Shown piece after piece: positions 33,937-42,953 of a DNA stretch of 64,000 nt. Location: positions 1 through 64,000 of the forward strand of contig NZ_JBBOCJ010000001.1 of NCBI RefSeq assembly GCF_038002345.1, read 5' to 3'. The DNA is from Paenibacillus sp. FSL M7-0420. Its GTDB lineage: Bacteria; Bacillota; Bacilli; Paenibacillales; Paenibacillaceae. The notes beneath the pieces were generated by a model. The model ran no database searches, was not told the DNA's origin, and saw only the letters and a program-made list of their open reading frames with translations. Each line of letters begins with the position of its first letter. Within the stretch, counting starts at the first letter, position 1. A program made the position numbers and the translations under genes.

Positions 33937-33974
33937 AAGCGTCCTTTGGAGGAAACTCTCCAAGGGGCGCTTTT
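33937..33974 (+). terminator. Rho-independent terminator of the NUDIX gene
   Basis: AAGCGTCCTTTGGAG, loop GAAACT, CTCCAAGGGGCGCTT (with G-U pairs) and then TTTT. Confidence 0.8.
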
Positions 33975-34063
33975 ATGTCAAGGGCTTATCCGAGCCTGCT
34001 TTAGTACGGAAACCGGCCATAAGCCCGCTTTTAAAAATAAATAGTATTTCCACATAAAACACT

Positions 34064-34122
34064 ACTTCATCTGTCGTAGTAATTATGCTACAATGAACCT
34101 AATTACTACGACAGATGAAGTA
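34064..34122 (+). promoter_or_regulatory. Promoter of the PadR unit inside a long inverted repeat
   Basis: TACTTCATCTGTCGTAG (34064-34080) is an exact 17-base complement of 34106-34122. Between them lies an extended -10 (TGCTACAAT, TACAAT at 34088-34093). PadR proteins bind such repeats around their own promoter. Confidence 0.7.
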
Positions 34123-34136
34123 TAGGAGGCAGGCAA

Positions 34137-34463
34137 TTGATCAGCAGTGATGTGATTAGGGGATACAATGACACGATGATCCTCTACATGCTTCTGGACG
34201 GGGAGTCTTACGGCTATGAGATTTCCAAGAATATACGGAAGCTATCGGAAGAGAAGTACATTATGAAGGAAACCACACTCTATTCGGCATTCACCCGGCT
34301 GGAGAAGAACGGTTATATTGATTCCTTTTATCTGGATGAGACGTTCGGCAAAAGACGCACTTACTACCGCATCACTCCCCAGGGTCTTGCCTACTACCGG
34401 GCCAAATGCGAGGAATGGCAGATCACGCAGGAAGTTATCAACAAATTCATAAAGGAGCTGTGA
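34137..34463 (+). CDS. PadR-family transcriptional regulator
   Basis: The start is TTG behind TAGGAGG. The 108-residue protein is the short PadR form: winged helix with MILYMLLDGESYGYEISKNI, ETTLYSAFTRLEKNGYI and GKRRTYYRITPQG. It probably represses its own operon through the inverted repeat at 34064-34122. A HAAS-domain membrane protein follows 5 bases later, the usual pairing for this type. Confidence 0.93.
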   Translation: MISSDVIRGYNDTMILYMLLDGESYGYEISKNIRKLSEEKYIMKETTLYSAFTRLEKNGYIDSFYLDETFGKRRTYYRITPQGLAYYRAKCEEWQITQEVINKFIKEL

Positions 34464-34468
34464 GGAAC

Positions 34469-35449
34469 TTGGATACCATCATTGGATACTTGAACAATAT
34501 GTTCGCATCTCTGCCCAGAACGGAACAGATGGCGATGCTGAAGCAGGAGCTGCTTGGCAACATGGAAGAGAAATACTATGAACTGAAGCATGAAGGGAAG
34601 TCGGAGAATGAGGCGGTGGGCATCGTTATTTCCGAGTTCGGCAACATTGATGAGCTGGTCAGCGAGCTGGGGCTTGGAGAGGATCGTAAGGAGGAAGGAA
34701 TACGGCTGCCCATGCTGGATGAGCTTGCTGTAGAAGAATTCATTGCTGCCAAAAGAAAATCCGGCCTGCTCGTAGGCTGGGGCGTAGGGCTGATTTTGCT
34801 GGGTGCTGCGCTGCTTATCCTTTTCTCGGGTCTTGGGGAGAACGGGGTCATGGGAAATGTATTCTCTGAAGATGCGATGAGTATGATCGGGCTGGTCTCC
34901 CTGTTACTGCTGCTCGTTCCTGCTATTGCGTTATTCATCTACAGTGGCACGAAAATGGAGAAATACAAATACATGGAGTCCGGGTTCAGTCTGCCGCATC
35001 CTCTGAAGGCGTATATTGAGCAGCGACAGGCCGCTTTTGCCGCCACGTATACGTTATCGCTTATCATGGGGGTGTGTTTATGCGTGTTGTCGCCGATTGC
35101 CATCTTTGTAACTTCTGCGTTTGGAGATGAATTCAGCTCATACGGGGTGGCCGTTCTGCCGATAATGGTGGCTGTAGCCGTGTTCCTCTTCGTGTATTAC
35201 GGGAATATCCGGAGTGCGTACCAGCAGTTGTTGAAGACAGGCGATTTCAGTGAGGCGAAGCAGGAGGAGGGCCGGATTGTCGGTGCAGTTGCCGCTGTGG
35301 TCTGGCCGCTGGTTACCTGTGTTTTTCTGGTCAGCGGTTTCGTGTTCGACCAGTGGGAGATCAACTGGATCGTCTTCCCGTTAACAGGGATTCTGTTCGG
35401 GGTGTTCAGCTCGGTCTACAATATGTTCAAGAAAAAAGATGCTGCCTGA
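34469..35449 (+). CDS. HAAS-domain (permease-prefix-like) membrane protein
   Basis: TTG 34469 lies 5 bases after the PadR stop and behind GTGAGGA, and gives the expected N-terminus MDTIIGYLNNMF. The 326-residue protein has an N-terminal HAAS/DUF1700-like helical domain (LKQELLGNMEEKYYELKHEG, then AVGIVISEFGNIDELVSELG) and about six membrane helices. HAAS proteins linked to PadR are thought to act as membrane-bound partners or sensors in envelope signalling. The ligand and output are unknown. Confidence 0.82.
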   Translation: MDTIIGYLNNMFASLPRTEQMAMLKQELLGNMEEKYYELKHEGKSENEAVGIVISEFGNIDELVSELGLGEDRKEEGIRLPMLDELAVEEFIAAKRKSGLLVGWGVGLILLGAALLILFSGLGENGVMGNVFSEDAMSMIGLVSLLLLLVPAIALFIYSGTKMEKYKYMESGFSLPHPLKAYIEQRQAAFAATYTLSLIMGVCLCVLSPIAIFVTSAFGDEFSSYGVAVLPIMVAVAVFLFVYYGNIRSAYQQLLKTGDFSEAKQEEGRIVGAVAAVVWPLVTCVFLVSGFVFDQWEINWIVFPLTGILFGVFSSVYNMFKKKDAA

Positions 35450-35742
35450 GTCTGCTGCACACGATTTGCCACATAACGTTAACACAAAAGGTGACATTGC
35501 TCATGTTCCCTCCCTGAGGATAGGTGGTAATATGAAGGCATTTATTCCCCTTATGATAACCGTGCAAGAGCCTGTACCGGGGTGCTTTGAAGCCCCGTTA
35601 TAGCCTCTTGCTTCGCTGCTTTACAGTGACAGAATAACGGACGGTGACAGAAGAGTGTGTTTCTTTTTGGAGCCGGGTGTGGGCATGAATGCCGTCTATT
35701 ACCTTTCGGCGGCCAATCAGAGAGACTCGGAGGATGACAGGG
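35450..35742 (+). promoter_or_regulatory. Long leader before gltD with a 48-base hairpin
   Basis: No gene is visible in the 293 bases. GCAAGAG (35564-35570) pairs with CTCTTGC (35605-35611), with an inner CGGGG/CCCCG helix. A repeated GTGACAGAA element follows near 35626 and 35644. This may be a regulatory leader. I do not recognise a known riboswitch class. Confidence 0.35.
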
Positions 35743-37227
35743 ATGGGTAAAACAACCGGATTTATAGAATATCAGCGGCGGACGCCTGCTGAATGCGAGC
35801 CAATGGAGCGGATTAAGAACTGGAATGAATTCTCGGTTCCGATGGAGGAAGAACAGCTGCGTGAGCAGGGTGCCCGCTGTATGGATTGCGGAACACCGTT
35901 CTGTCATGTCGGGCGTATATTGTCAGGGATGGCCAGCGGCTGTCCGCTGCATAATCTGATTCCCGAGTGGAATGACATGGTCTATCGCGGGAACTGGCAG
36001 GTCGCGCTGAAGCGCCTGCACAAGACGAACAACTTCCCTGAATTTACAGGACGCGTCTGCCCTGCACCATGTGAAGGTGCTTGCACAGTAGGGAAGAACG
36101 GCGATTCGGTAACGATAAAATCGATCGAAAAAGCGATTGTAGATAGAGGGTTTGCTGAAGGCTGGATCGTTCCTGAGCCGCCGCTTACCCGTACAGGCAA
36201 GAAGGTCGCCGTTGTCGGCTCCGGCCCTGCCGGGCTGGCCTGCGCTGCCCAGCTGAACAAGGCGGGACACAGTGTAACGGTATATGAGCGGGCTGACCGG
36301 ATCGGCGGACTGCTGACCTACGGCATTCCGAACATGAAGCTGGATAAGAAGAAGGTGCAGCGCCGGGTGGATCTGCTGGCGGCGGAAGGCGTGACCTTCG
36401 TCACCCGTACCGAGATCGGCAGGGATATTGCAGCGGCTCAATTACAGGAAGAACATGATGCGGTCGTCCTCTGCGGCGGATCGACCAAGGCGCGCGACCT
36501 GCCGCTGGAAGGCCGGGAGCTGCGAGGTATCCATCAGGCGATGGAGTTCCTGACACTGAACACGAAGAGCTTGCTGGATTCCGAACTGGCGGACGGAGAG
36601 TATCTGTCGGCGGCGGGCAAGGATGTGGTCGTCATCGGCGGCGGAGATACGGGTACGGACTGCGTAGCCACTTCGATCCGCCACGGCTGCCGCAGCGTAA
36701 TCCAGCTGGAGATTATGCCGCAGTCCCCATTGACCCGCCAGCCGGGCAATCCTTGGCCGGAATGGCCGAAGGTGCTGAAGGTGGACTACGGACAGCAGGA
36801 GGCGGCTTCTCTGTATGAAGAAGATCCGCGCCGCTATTTGGTGAATACGAAGCGTTTTGTGGGTGATGCGGGCGGACATGTGCAGGAGCTGCATACAGTG
36901 CGTATTGAATGGAAGCGCACGGAGGACGGACGTATGGCCCCTGTAGAAGTGCCGGGCAGCGAAGAGGTCATTCCGGCGCAGCTGGTGCTGCTGGCGCTGG
37001 GCTTCACTGGACCGGAGGAGACAGTGCTGGGACAGCTTGGTGTGGAATGCGATGAGCGTTCCAACGTTAAGGCAGAGTTCGGAGCGCAGGCAACGAATGT
37101 GGAGGGAGTCTTCACAGCCGGTGATATGCGGCGCGGCCAGAGTCTGGTGGTCTGGGCGATTAACGAGGGCCGCCAGGCCGCCCGCGAGGTAGACCGCTTC
37201 CTGATGGGCTCGTCCAATCTGCCTTGA
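35743..37227 (+). CDS. gltD: Glutamate synthase small subunit
   Basis: ATG 35743 lies 9 bases after CGGAGG and gives the standard [10 protein letters not shown] start. The 494-residue protein has the cysteine clusters that hold 4Fe-4S centres ([20 protein letters not shown]), an FAD fold ([17 protein letters not shown]) and an NADPH fold ([13 protein letters not shown]). It passes electrons from NADPH to the large subunit, which makes two glutamates from glutamine and 2-oxoglutarate. The large-subunit gene, usually next to it, is not in the window. Confidence 0.93.
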   Translation: MGKTTGFIEYQRRTPAECEPMERIKNWNEFSVPMEEEQLREQGARCMDCGTPFCHVGRILSGMASGCPLHNLIPEWNDMVYRGNWQVALKRLHKTNNFPEFTGRVCPAPCEGACTVGKNGDSVTIKSIEKAIVDRGFAEGWIVPEPPLTRTGKKVAVVGSGPAGLACAAQLNKAGHSVTVYERADRIGGLLTYGIPNMKLDKKKVQRRVDLLAAEGVTFVTRTEIGRDIAAAQLQEEHDAVVLCGGSTKARDLPLEGRELRGIHQAMEFLTLNTKSLLDSELADGEYLSAAGKDVVVIGGGDTGTDCVATSIRHGCRSVIQLEIMPQSPLTRQPGNPWPEWPKVLKVDYGQQEAASLYEEDPRRYLVNTKRFVGDAGGHVQELHTVRIEWKRTEDGRMAPVEVPGSEEVIPAQLVLLALGFTGPEETVLGQLGVECDERSNVKAEFGAQATNVEGVFTAGDMRRGQSLVVWAINEGRQAAREVDRFLMGSSNLP

Positions 37228-37248
37228 GACGGCTGTGATGCGACCGAT

Positions 37249-37420
37249 TGTTGCATATATTGCAGTTTTGGTGCATGGATACATGGGAGTTTAGGAGAAA
37301 TGTTGCACAAATTGCAGGAAATCATCCCGCATTCAGCTTGAAGGAGAAGGAATCCTGCTTTTTGTGCAACAATAGCTGATTCGTGCCGGAATGGTCAGCG
37401 GAATGTTGCATTTTGGGCAG
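37249..37420. repeat. Four copies of a 17-base intergenic motif
   Basis: TGTTGCA followed by five A/T-rich bases and GCAG occurs at 37249-37265, 37301-37317, 37404-37420 and inverted at 37355-37371. They fill the gap between gltD and the phosphodiesterase gene. Confidence 0.65.
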
Positions 37421-37448
37421 GATATATGGACAGAGAGGAAGCGTACGA

Positions 37449-38000
37449 ATGAAGCTGATGTTTATTTCCGATATTCACGGATCCCTGTACTGGCTGGAAC
37501 AGGCGCTGGCGAAGGCGGAGGAGGAGCAGCCGCACACGCTGGTCATTCTGGGGGATTTCCTGTATCACGGACCGAGGAATCCGCTGCCGGAGGGGTATAA
37601 TCCGCAGGGGGTCGCCGACAGGCTGAATGCTTACAGCCAATCGGGCAAATCGCTGGCGGCGGTGAGAGGTAACTGTGATGCCGAGGTGGATCAGATGCTG
37701 CTGCAGTTCCCGATGATGGGCGACTACGTGCTGATTCTGCATGAGGGCCGGAAGATCTACGCTACGCACGGGCATGGCTTCAGCATCGACCACTTACCGG
37801 CGCTGTCCCCGCAGGATATATTCATTCAGGGGCATACACATCTGCCGGTGGCAGAGGTGAAGGACGGCATTACCCTGCTCAACCCCGGATCGATTGCGTT
37901 ACCGAAGGAGAACAACCCGAACTCCTACGGCGTTCTGGAGAATGGTGAGTTCAGCATTAAGGATTTTGAGGGCAATATAATCAAGCGCATCACTCTGTAA
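37449..38000 (+). CDS. yfcE: YfcE-type metallophosphoesterase
   Basis: ATG 37449 follows GAGGAAG, and the protein then starts exactly with the phosphoesterase motif MKLMFISDIHGS. The 183-residue product has the metal-binding blocks GDFLYHGPRN, VRGNCDAEVD, THGHGF and GHTHLP of the calcineurin-like superfamily, YfcE/MJ0936 subgroup. Members act as manganese-dependent phosphodiesterases on artificial substrates; the natural substrate is unclear. Confidence 0.9.
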   Translation: MKLMFISDIHGSLYWLEQALAKAEEEQPHTLVILGDFLYHGPRNPLPEGYNPQGVADRLNAYSQSGKSLAAVRGNCDAEVDQMLLQFPMMGDYVLILHEGRKIYATHGHGFSIDHLPALSPQDIFIQGHTHLPVAEVKDGITLLNPGSIALPKENNPNSYGVLENGEFSIKDFEGNIIKRITL

Positions 38001-38017
38001 AATCGATTCATCCCCGA

Positions 38018-38092
38018 GGTTCTCTGATTGTAGTCCCGCAATCTCTCTGATTGGAGTCTCACAGTTTTTCTGATTACAGTACCGCAGATTAT
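38018..38092. repeat. Three degenerate tandem repeats with 23-base period
   Basis: CTGATT starts at 38024, 38047 and 38070. The unit reads roughly TCTCTGATTGTAGTCCCGCA. The array begins just after the phosphodiesterase stop. Confidence 0.65.
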
Positions 38093-38238
38093 TATGCTTC
38101 TATGGCAGTCCCTCTGGATATTTCCAGAGGGATTATTGCTGCGCAGCAATTGAGCCTGTCGGCATATTCATGTATGATGGGTGAGGAGCTTGCGGGTAAG
38201 ATCCCCGGCTTCAAAAACTAAACAGCAGAGGTAACTAA

Positions 38239-39270
38239 ATGATGCATCCACGTGATTTACACTATACAATGCCTGCCGAATGGGCCAAGCATGAACGGAC
38301 CTTCATTTCCTGGCCGGTGAAGGACTCTATGGTACACCCAGATAATCATGAAGCGGTTAGTGCGGGCTATGCCGAGATTATCCGGGCGATTGCCGAATTC
38401 GAGCCGGTGACGGTTATCGTCAATCCAGAGGAGCTGGATCAGGTAGAGAAATTGGCGCTCGGCGGGAATGTAACACTGCTCCCCGTCCGGCACAACGATG
38501 CCTGGCTGCGGGACAATGGACCGACCTTCCTAACGGGTCCTGACGGGAAGCTGGCCGGGGTCAACTGGAAATTCAATGCCTGGGGCGGCAAATACTCGCC
38601 TTGGGATCTCGATGATGAGGTAGCTCCGCAGATTCTGAAGCACCTGGGAGTCAGCGCATTCGATGCTCCGCTGGTGATGGAGGGCGGCTCGATTCATACG
38701 GACGGTGAAGGCACGCTGCTGACCACCGAGGAATGTCTGCTCAACACCAACCGCAATCCGGGCTTAAGCCGCGAGGAGATTGCTGCATATGTGAAGCAAT
38801 ATACCGGGACCGAGTCCATCATCTGGCTGAAGCGCGGCCTCAGCGGGGATGAGACGGACGGGCATGTCGATAATATCGCCTGCTTCGCGGCACCGGGCAA
38901 GGTGATTATTCAGGTCTGCGAGGACCCGCAGGATGAGAACTATGCGATTACGCAGGAGAATCTGCGCATCCTGGAGCAGACGGTTGATGCCAAAGGCCGG
39001 AAGCTGGAGATTATCCGCATTCAGCAGCCGCCCCGCGTGGACTTCGAGGGCAGCCGCCTGACGCTGAGCTATCTGAACTTTTATTTTGTGAACGGCGGAA
39101 TTATCCTGCCGGTCTTCGGCGGTACGGCGGCTGAGACGGACAAGCTGGCTGAAGAGACGCTGGCCGGGCTGTTCCCAGGCCGCCGTATCCGTACCGTGAA
39201 CGGAATGGCCGTGATCGGCGAAGGCGGCAACGTGCATTGCACCACCCAGCAGATGCCTGCGGTGGAGTAG
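38239..39270 (+). CDS. aguA: Agmatine deiminase
   Basis: The 343-residue protein contains the family blocks WPVKDSM, LRDNGPTF, MEGGSIHTDGEGT and the catalytic C334 in GGNVHCTTQQMP. It turns agmatine into N-carbamoylputrescine and ammonia. It is followed 28 bases later by the matching amidase, so the pair makes putrescine from arginine-derived agmatine. A GAGGTA site precedes the ATG; the second ATG at 38242 is an alternative start. Confidence 0.95.
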   Translation: MMHPRDLHYTMPAEWAKHERTFISWPVKDSMVHPDNHEAVSAGYAEIIRAIAEFEPVTVIVNPEELDQVEKLALGGNVTLLPVRHNDAWLRDNGPTFLTGPDGKLAGVNWKFNAWGGKYSPWDLDDEVAPQILKHLGVSAFDAPLVMEGGSIHTDGEGTLLTTEECLLNTNRNPGLSREEIAAYVKQYTGTESIIWLKRGLSGDETDGHVDNIACFAAPGKVIIQVCEDPQDENYAITQENLRILEQTVDAKGRKLEIIRIQQPPRVDFEGSRLTLSYLNFYFVNGGIILPVFGGTAAETDKLAEETLAGLFPGRRIRTVNGMAVIGEGGNVHCTTQQMPAVE

Positions 39271-39298
39271 ACCAACCTAATCATAAGGAGGAACAACC

Positions 39299-40174
39299 AT
39301 GAGACAAGTAAAAGTAGCCGCGACGCAAATGAGCTGTTCCGGCGACATAGATGAGAATATCCGCAAGGCGGAGACACTGGTAAGAGAGGCAGCCGCTCAG
39401 GGTGCGCAGATTATTCTGCTGCAGGAGCTCTTCGAGACGCCGTATTTCTGCCAGAAGGAGAAGTCGGATTACTACGCCTATGCTACGGAGCTGGAGCAGA
39501 ACAAGGCGGTGAATCACTTCAAGGCGATTGCCAAGGAGCTTGCGGTGGTGCTGCCGATCAGTTTTTATGAGAAGAAGAATTATGCGCGGTACAACTCGCT
39601 GGCGGTCATTGATGCGGACGGAACCGTGATGGGCAAATACCGCAAGAGCCATATTCCTGACGGTCCGGGCTATGAAGAGAAATTCTACTTCAACCCGGGC
39701 GATACCGGCTTCAAGGTGTGGAATACCCGCTATGCCAAAATCGGAGTCGGCGTATGCTGGGACCAATGGTACCCGGAAGCTGCCCGGGTGATGAGCCTGA
39801 TGGGTGCGGAGATTCTGTTCTACCCTACAGCGATCGGCTCGGAGCCGCAGGATGGGTCGATTGATTCCAAGGATCACTGGCAGACCTGCATGCTGGGGCA
39901 TGCTGCCGCTAACCTGATTCCTGTAGTAGCCTCCAACCGGATTGGCAAGGAGACTGACGAGGATTCCAGCATTGACTTCTACGGCTCGTCGTTCATCGCT
40001 GGTCCGCAGGGCAACAAGATTGTCGAAGCCGGACGGGATGAGCAGACTGTGCTGGTCAGTGAGTTCGACCTGGATGCGCTTGAGGTTGGCCGGATCGAAT
40101 GGGGGATCTTCCGTGACCGCCGTCCGGAGCTGTACCGGATGATCGCTTCCTATGACGGCGATTTGACCTTCTAA
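39299..40174 (+). CDS. aguB: N-carbamoylputrescine amidase
   Basis: The 291-residue nitrilase-superfamily protein has the catalytic triad: Glu in LLQELFETPYF, Lys in YRKSHIPDG and C153 in GVGVCWDQWYPE. It converts N-carbamoylputrescine to putrescine, CO2 and ammonia. An AAGGAGG site precedes the ATG. It forms an operon with aguA and is followed by a strong terminator. Confidence 0.95.
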   Translation: MRQVKVAATQMSCSGDIDENIRKAETLVREAAAQGAQIILLQELFETPYFCQKEKSDYYAYATELEQNKAVNHFKAIAKELAVVLPISFYEKKNYARYNSLAVIDADGTVMGKYRKSHIPDGPGYEEKFYFNPGDTGFKVWNTRYAKIGVGVCWDQWYPEAARVMSLMGAEILFYPTAIGSEPQDGSIDSKDHWQTCMLGHAAANLIPVVASNRIGKETDEDSSIDFYGSSFIAGPQGNKIVEAGRDEQTVLVSEFDLDALEVGRIEWGIFRDRRPELYRMIASYDGDLTF

Positions 40175-40213
40175 CTTATGCGCTAGCGCTAATATGTATA
40201 GACCATTCAGTAA

Positions 40214-40267
40214 GCAGCCAGAATGCGCTGCCGGAGCTCTCTCCGGGGCATTTCGGCTGCTTTTTTT
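40214..40267 (+). terminator. Rho-independent terminator of aguAB
   Basis: GCAGCC...GCCGGAG (40214 onward) pairs with CTCCGGGGC...GGCTGC, followed by seven T (40261-40267). Confidence 0.9.
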
Positions 40268-40331
40268 GCATGAGATGTTACAATATATCGATAATAATGT
40301 CATATTATATTACACACAAGGATAAAGTTAA

Positions 40332-40360
40332 TTGTCATCACTACTTTAATCTGATAAAAT
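40332..40360 (+). promoter_or_regulatory. Sigma-A promoter of the amino-acid importer
   Basis: TTGTCA (40332-40337), 17 bases, TAAAAT (40355-40360), about 40 bases before the start codon. Confidence 0.65.
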
Positions 40361-40399
40361 CTCCTTAAGTTATTTTACAAAAAGTAGGGGGATTGGAGA

Positions 40400-41215
40400 A
40401 TGGGAATCCGGAAAAAGTGGGCGATGTCAGGTATGGTGGCACTCCTGGTCTTGGCAATGGCGGGTTGTAGCTCTGGTAATGATGCGAAAGGCGGCAGTGC
40501 GGACGGGAAAAGCCTCAAAATCGCTACCGATGCCAGCTATGCACCAATGGAGTATATGGATACCGATACGATCAAGGGCTTTGACATTGATTTCATTAAG
40601 GCGGTGATGGCGGAGGCCGGCATTGATTACACGGTCACAAACACAGGCTGGGATACCATGCTGACGAGTGTGAAGCAGGGTACTGAATATCAGGCGGGTG
40701 TATCCTCGGTATCGATTACAGATGAGCGCAAGGAAACCTATGACTACTCCATCCCTTATTTCGAATCTACGAACATGATCATGGTGAAGGAAGGCAGCGA
40801 CATCAAATCCGCCCTGGACCTGAAGGGGAAGAAGGTTGCGGTTCAGGCAGCCACGACAGCAGATGAGCTGATGAGCGGCATTATGGGCGTCGACAACGGC
40901 AATCTGAAGCGGTTCGACAGCAATGCGGTAGCGCTGATGGAGTTGAACGGCGGCGGAGCGGATGCGGTGGTTGCGGATATCGCCATCGTGAACGAATACA
41001 TCAAAAACAATCCGAAGGAGAAGCTGACAGGCATTATCGACAAGGAGAATTTTGGCTCCGAGTACTACGGCATTCTGTATCCTAAGGGCAGTGAATGGAA
41101 GGCGAAGCTGGACCCGGCGATCAAGAAGGTCATCGAGAACGGCAAATATGCGGAGATCTACAAGGAATGGTTCGGCGAAGAGCCGGATACGGCGGCGCTT
41201 ATGAACGCGAAGTAG
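40400..41215 (+). CDS. Amino-acid ABC importer substrate-binding lipoprotein
   Basis: The 271-residue protein has a lipobox MAGC (Cys near residue 23). The mature part is a SBP_bac_3 domain (KIATDASYAPMEYMD, IKGFDIDFIKAVM, VSSVSITDERKETYDYSIPY, LDLKGKKVAVQAAT). It binds a polar amino acid outside the membrane and delivers it to the permease at 41312. The ligand cannot be told; arginine or glutamine is common in this group. A partial terminator separates it from the permease gene, which would keep the binding protein in excess. Confidence 0.92.
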   Translation: MGIRKKWAMSGMVALLVLAMAGCSSGNDAKGGSADGKSLKIATDASYAPMEYMDTDTIKGFDIDFIKAVMAEAGIDYTVTNTGWDTMLTSVKQGTEYQAGVSSVSITDERKETYDYSIPYFESTNMIMVKEGSDIKSALDLKGKKVAVQAATTADELMSGIMGVDNGNLKRFDSNAVALMELNGGGADAVVADIAIVNEYIKNNPKEKLTGIIDKENFGSEYYGILYPKGSEWKAKLDPAIKKVIENGKYAEIYKEWFGEEPDTAALMNAK

Positions 41216-41235
41216 CATAGGCGCCGGCACAACTA

Positions 41236-41275
41236 AGCATGCGTAATGATTGCTATTGCGCGTGCTTCTTTTTTT
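41236..41275 (+). terminator. Intra-operon terminator between binding protein and permease
   Basis: AGCATGCGTAAT (41236-41247) pairs with ATTGCGCGTGCT (41255-41266), with G-U pairs, followed by TCTTTTTTT. Confidence 0.75.
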
Positions 41276-41311
41276 GAGCAAGCCACAAGCAGAAGAGAAG
41301 GGAAGAATTCT

Positions 41312-41959
41312 ATGGATTTCAGATTCGACATCATCGTTCATTATTTACCGGTTCTGCTAAAAGGGACCCTGTTCACCATCGGCGTATCGCTGGTCTCCAT
41401 TCTGTGCGGCTCCCTGCTGGGGCTGATTATCGGCTTCGGCAAAATGGCACCCAAATGGTATTTCCGCTGGCCGTTTCACGCGTATATTAACCTCTTCCGC
41501 GGTACGCCGCTCTATGTGCAGATTCTGATCGTCCACTTCGGGCTGATCCCGTTGTTCTATGGCAAAACCTATGCGCTGATGAGCGCGTTCGTGGCGCTGT
41601 CGCTCAATTCCGCCGCCTATTCTGCGGAGATCTTCCGCGCCGGTATCCAGTCCATCGACCCCGGTCAGCGGGAAGCGGCCCTATCCCTCGGAATGACCCG
41701 GCAGCAGGCGATGCGCTTCATTATTCTGCCCCAGGCCATCAAACGGATGGTTCCCGCCTTCGGGAATGAATTCATCGTACTTGTTAAGGATTCCTCGCTG
41801 CTGGCGCTGATTGCCGCCCCTGAGATTATGTACTGGAGCAATACCATGAAAGGCCAATACCTGCGGATCTGGGAGCCTTATCTGACCGCTGCACTGATCT
41901 ATTTCATCCTGACCTACTCCCTCAGCAAGCTGCTTAATTATATCGAACGGAAGGTGTAA
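41312..41959 (+). CDS. Amino-acid ABC importer permease
   Basis: ATG 41312 follows GAAGGGAAG; the longer frame from 41246 lies partly in the terminator hairpin and is not used. The 215-residue membrane protein has five hydrophobic helices and the HisM/GlnP-type loop ([23 protein letters not shown]). It is the only permease gene in the set, so it probably works as a homodimer with the ATPase encoded next. Confidence 0.92.
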   Translation: MDFRFDIIVHYLPVLLKGTLFTIGVSLVSILCGSLLGLIIGFGKMAPKWYFRWPFHAYINLFRGTPLYVQILIVHFGLIPLFYGKTYALMSAFVALSLNSAAYSAEIFRAGIQSIDPGQREAALSLGMTRQQAMRFIILPQAIKRMVPAFGNEFIVLVKDSSLLALIAAPEIMYWSNTMKGQYLRIWEPYLTAALIYFILTYSLSKLLNYIERKV

Positions 41960-41964
41960 CCCCT

Positions 41965-42696
41965 ATGGAACCGGTTATTTCAGTCAAGCATCTGCACAAA
42001 TCATTCGGTGCCCATCAGGTACTGACGGATATCAGCGTCGACATTCACAGCCGGGAGGTTGTGGTCGTCATCGGGCCTTCGGGCTCGGGCAAATCGACCT
42101 TTCTGCGCTGCCTTAATCTGCTGGAGCAGCCGCAAAAGGGCGATATTATCATTGAAGGCACTTCCTTGATGGCCAAGAGCACAAGGATTAACGATATCCG
42201 TACTGAGGTGGGGATGGTTTTTCAGCAGTTCAATCTGTTTCCGCACCGCACAGTGATCGAGAACATCATGCTGGCCCCGATGAAGGTGCGGAAATGGACG
42301 GAGGATCAAGCGAGGCAGAAGGCTGTAGAGCTGCTGCAAAAGGTGGGCCTCAGTGAGAAGGCGGAGATGTATCCTGCCTCGCTCTCCGGCGGTCAGGCCC
42401 AGCGGGTGGCGATTGCCCGGGCGCTGGCGATGGAGCCGAAGATCATGCTGTTCGACGAGCCGACCTCGGCCCTGGACCCCGAGATGGTGGGCGAGGTGCT
42501 GGCCGTAATGAAGGAGCTGGCCCTTGAGGGGATGACTATGGTTGTGGTGACCCATGAGATGGGCTTCGCCCGTGAAGTGGGGGACCGGGTGCTTTTTATG
42601 GAGCAAGGGGCCATAGTGGAGCAGGGTGCGCCGGAGCAGCTGTTCGGCAGCCCGTCGCATGAGCGTACACGGGAGTTTCTGTCCAAGGTGCTGTAA
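41965..42696 (+). CDS. Amino-acid ABC importer ATPase
   Basis: The 243-residue protein shows Walker [10 protein letters not shown], signature [15 protein letters not shown], Walker [13 protein letters not shown] and [13 protein letters not shown], which is typical of the GlnQ/HisP polar amino-acid group. It starts 5 bases after the permease stop. It powers the importer. Confidence 0.94.
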   Translation: MEPVISVKHLHKSFGAHQVLTDISVDIHSREVVVVIGPSGSGKSTFLRCLNLLEQPQKGDIIIEGTSLMAKSTRINDIRTEVGMVFQQFNLFPHRTVIENIMLAPMKVRKWTEDQARQKAVELLQKVGLSEKAEMYPASLSGGQAQRVAIARALAMEPKIMLFDEPTSALDPEMVGEVLAVMKELALEGMTMVVVTHEMGFAREVGDRVLFMEQGAIVEQGAPEQLFGSPSHERTREFLSKVL

Positions 42697-42953
42697 GAAT
42701 CGCCTAAAGTAGAATATTGTTATTTAATCGGTTATATTAGAAGAGTAAGAAATAGGCAATAAGTCCAAGCGTGAATAGCTGCCCAGGGTGGCGGGGAGGA
42801 GGCTCGGAGATATCTTTTTTTAAAGTATAAGGATGACAGCGGTTCTGCATAATGATTGATCCTTATATTTCCGGCAGAAAAGGATAGGGTGCTTAATAAG
42901 ACGGCATAGGCTTTCTGCTGGTCATAATTCCATAATGATAGAAGGAGAATACG
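42697..42953. other. Intergenic region between the importer and terB
   Basis: No gene is visible in 257 bases. A T7 tract at 42815-42821 after AGATATC may be a weak terminator for the importer. The promoter of terB must lie here but I see no consensus element. Confidence 0.35.

Noticed and set aside
38018..38092. CRISPR array
   Set aside because: The 23-base units follow each other directly, with no unique spacers, and no cas gene is present.
42697..42953. Stress sigma-B promoter before terB
   Set aside because: I looked for GTTTAA and GGGTAT elements at 13-15 bases distance and for TGAAAC/CGTA; none is present in a usable arrangement.
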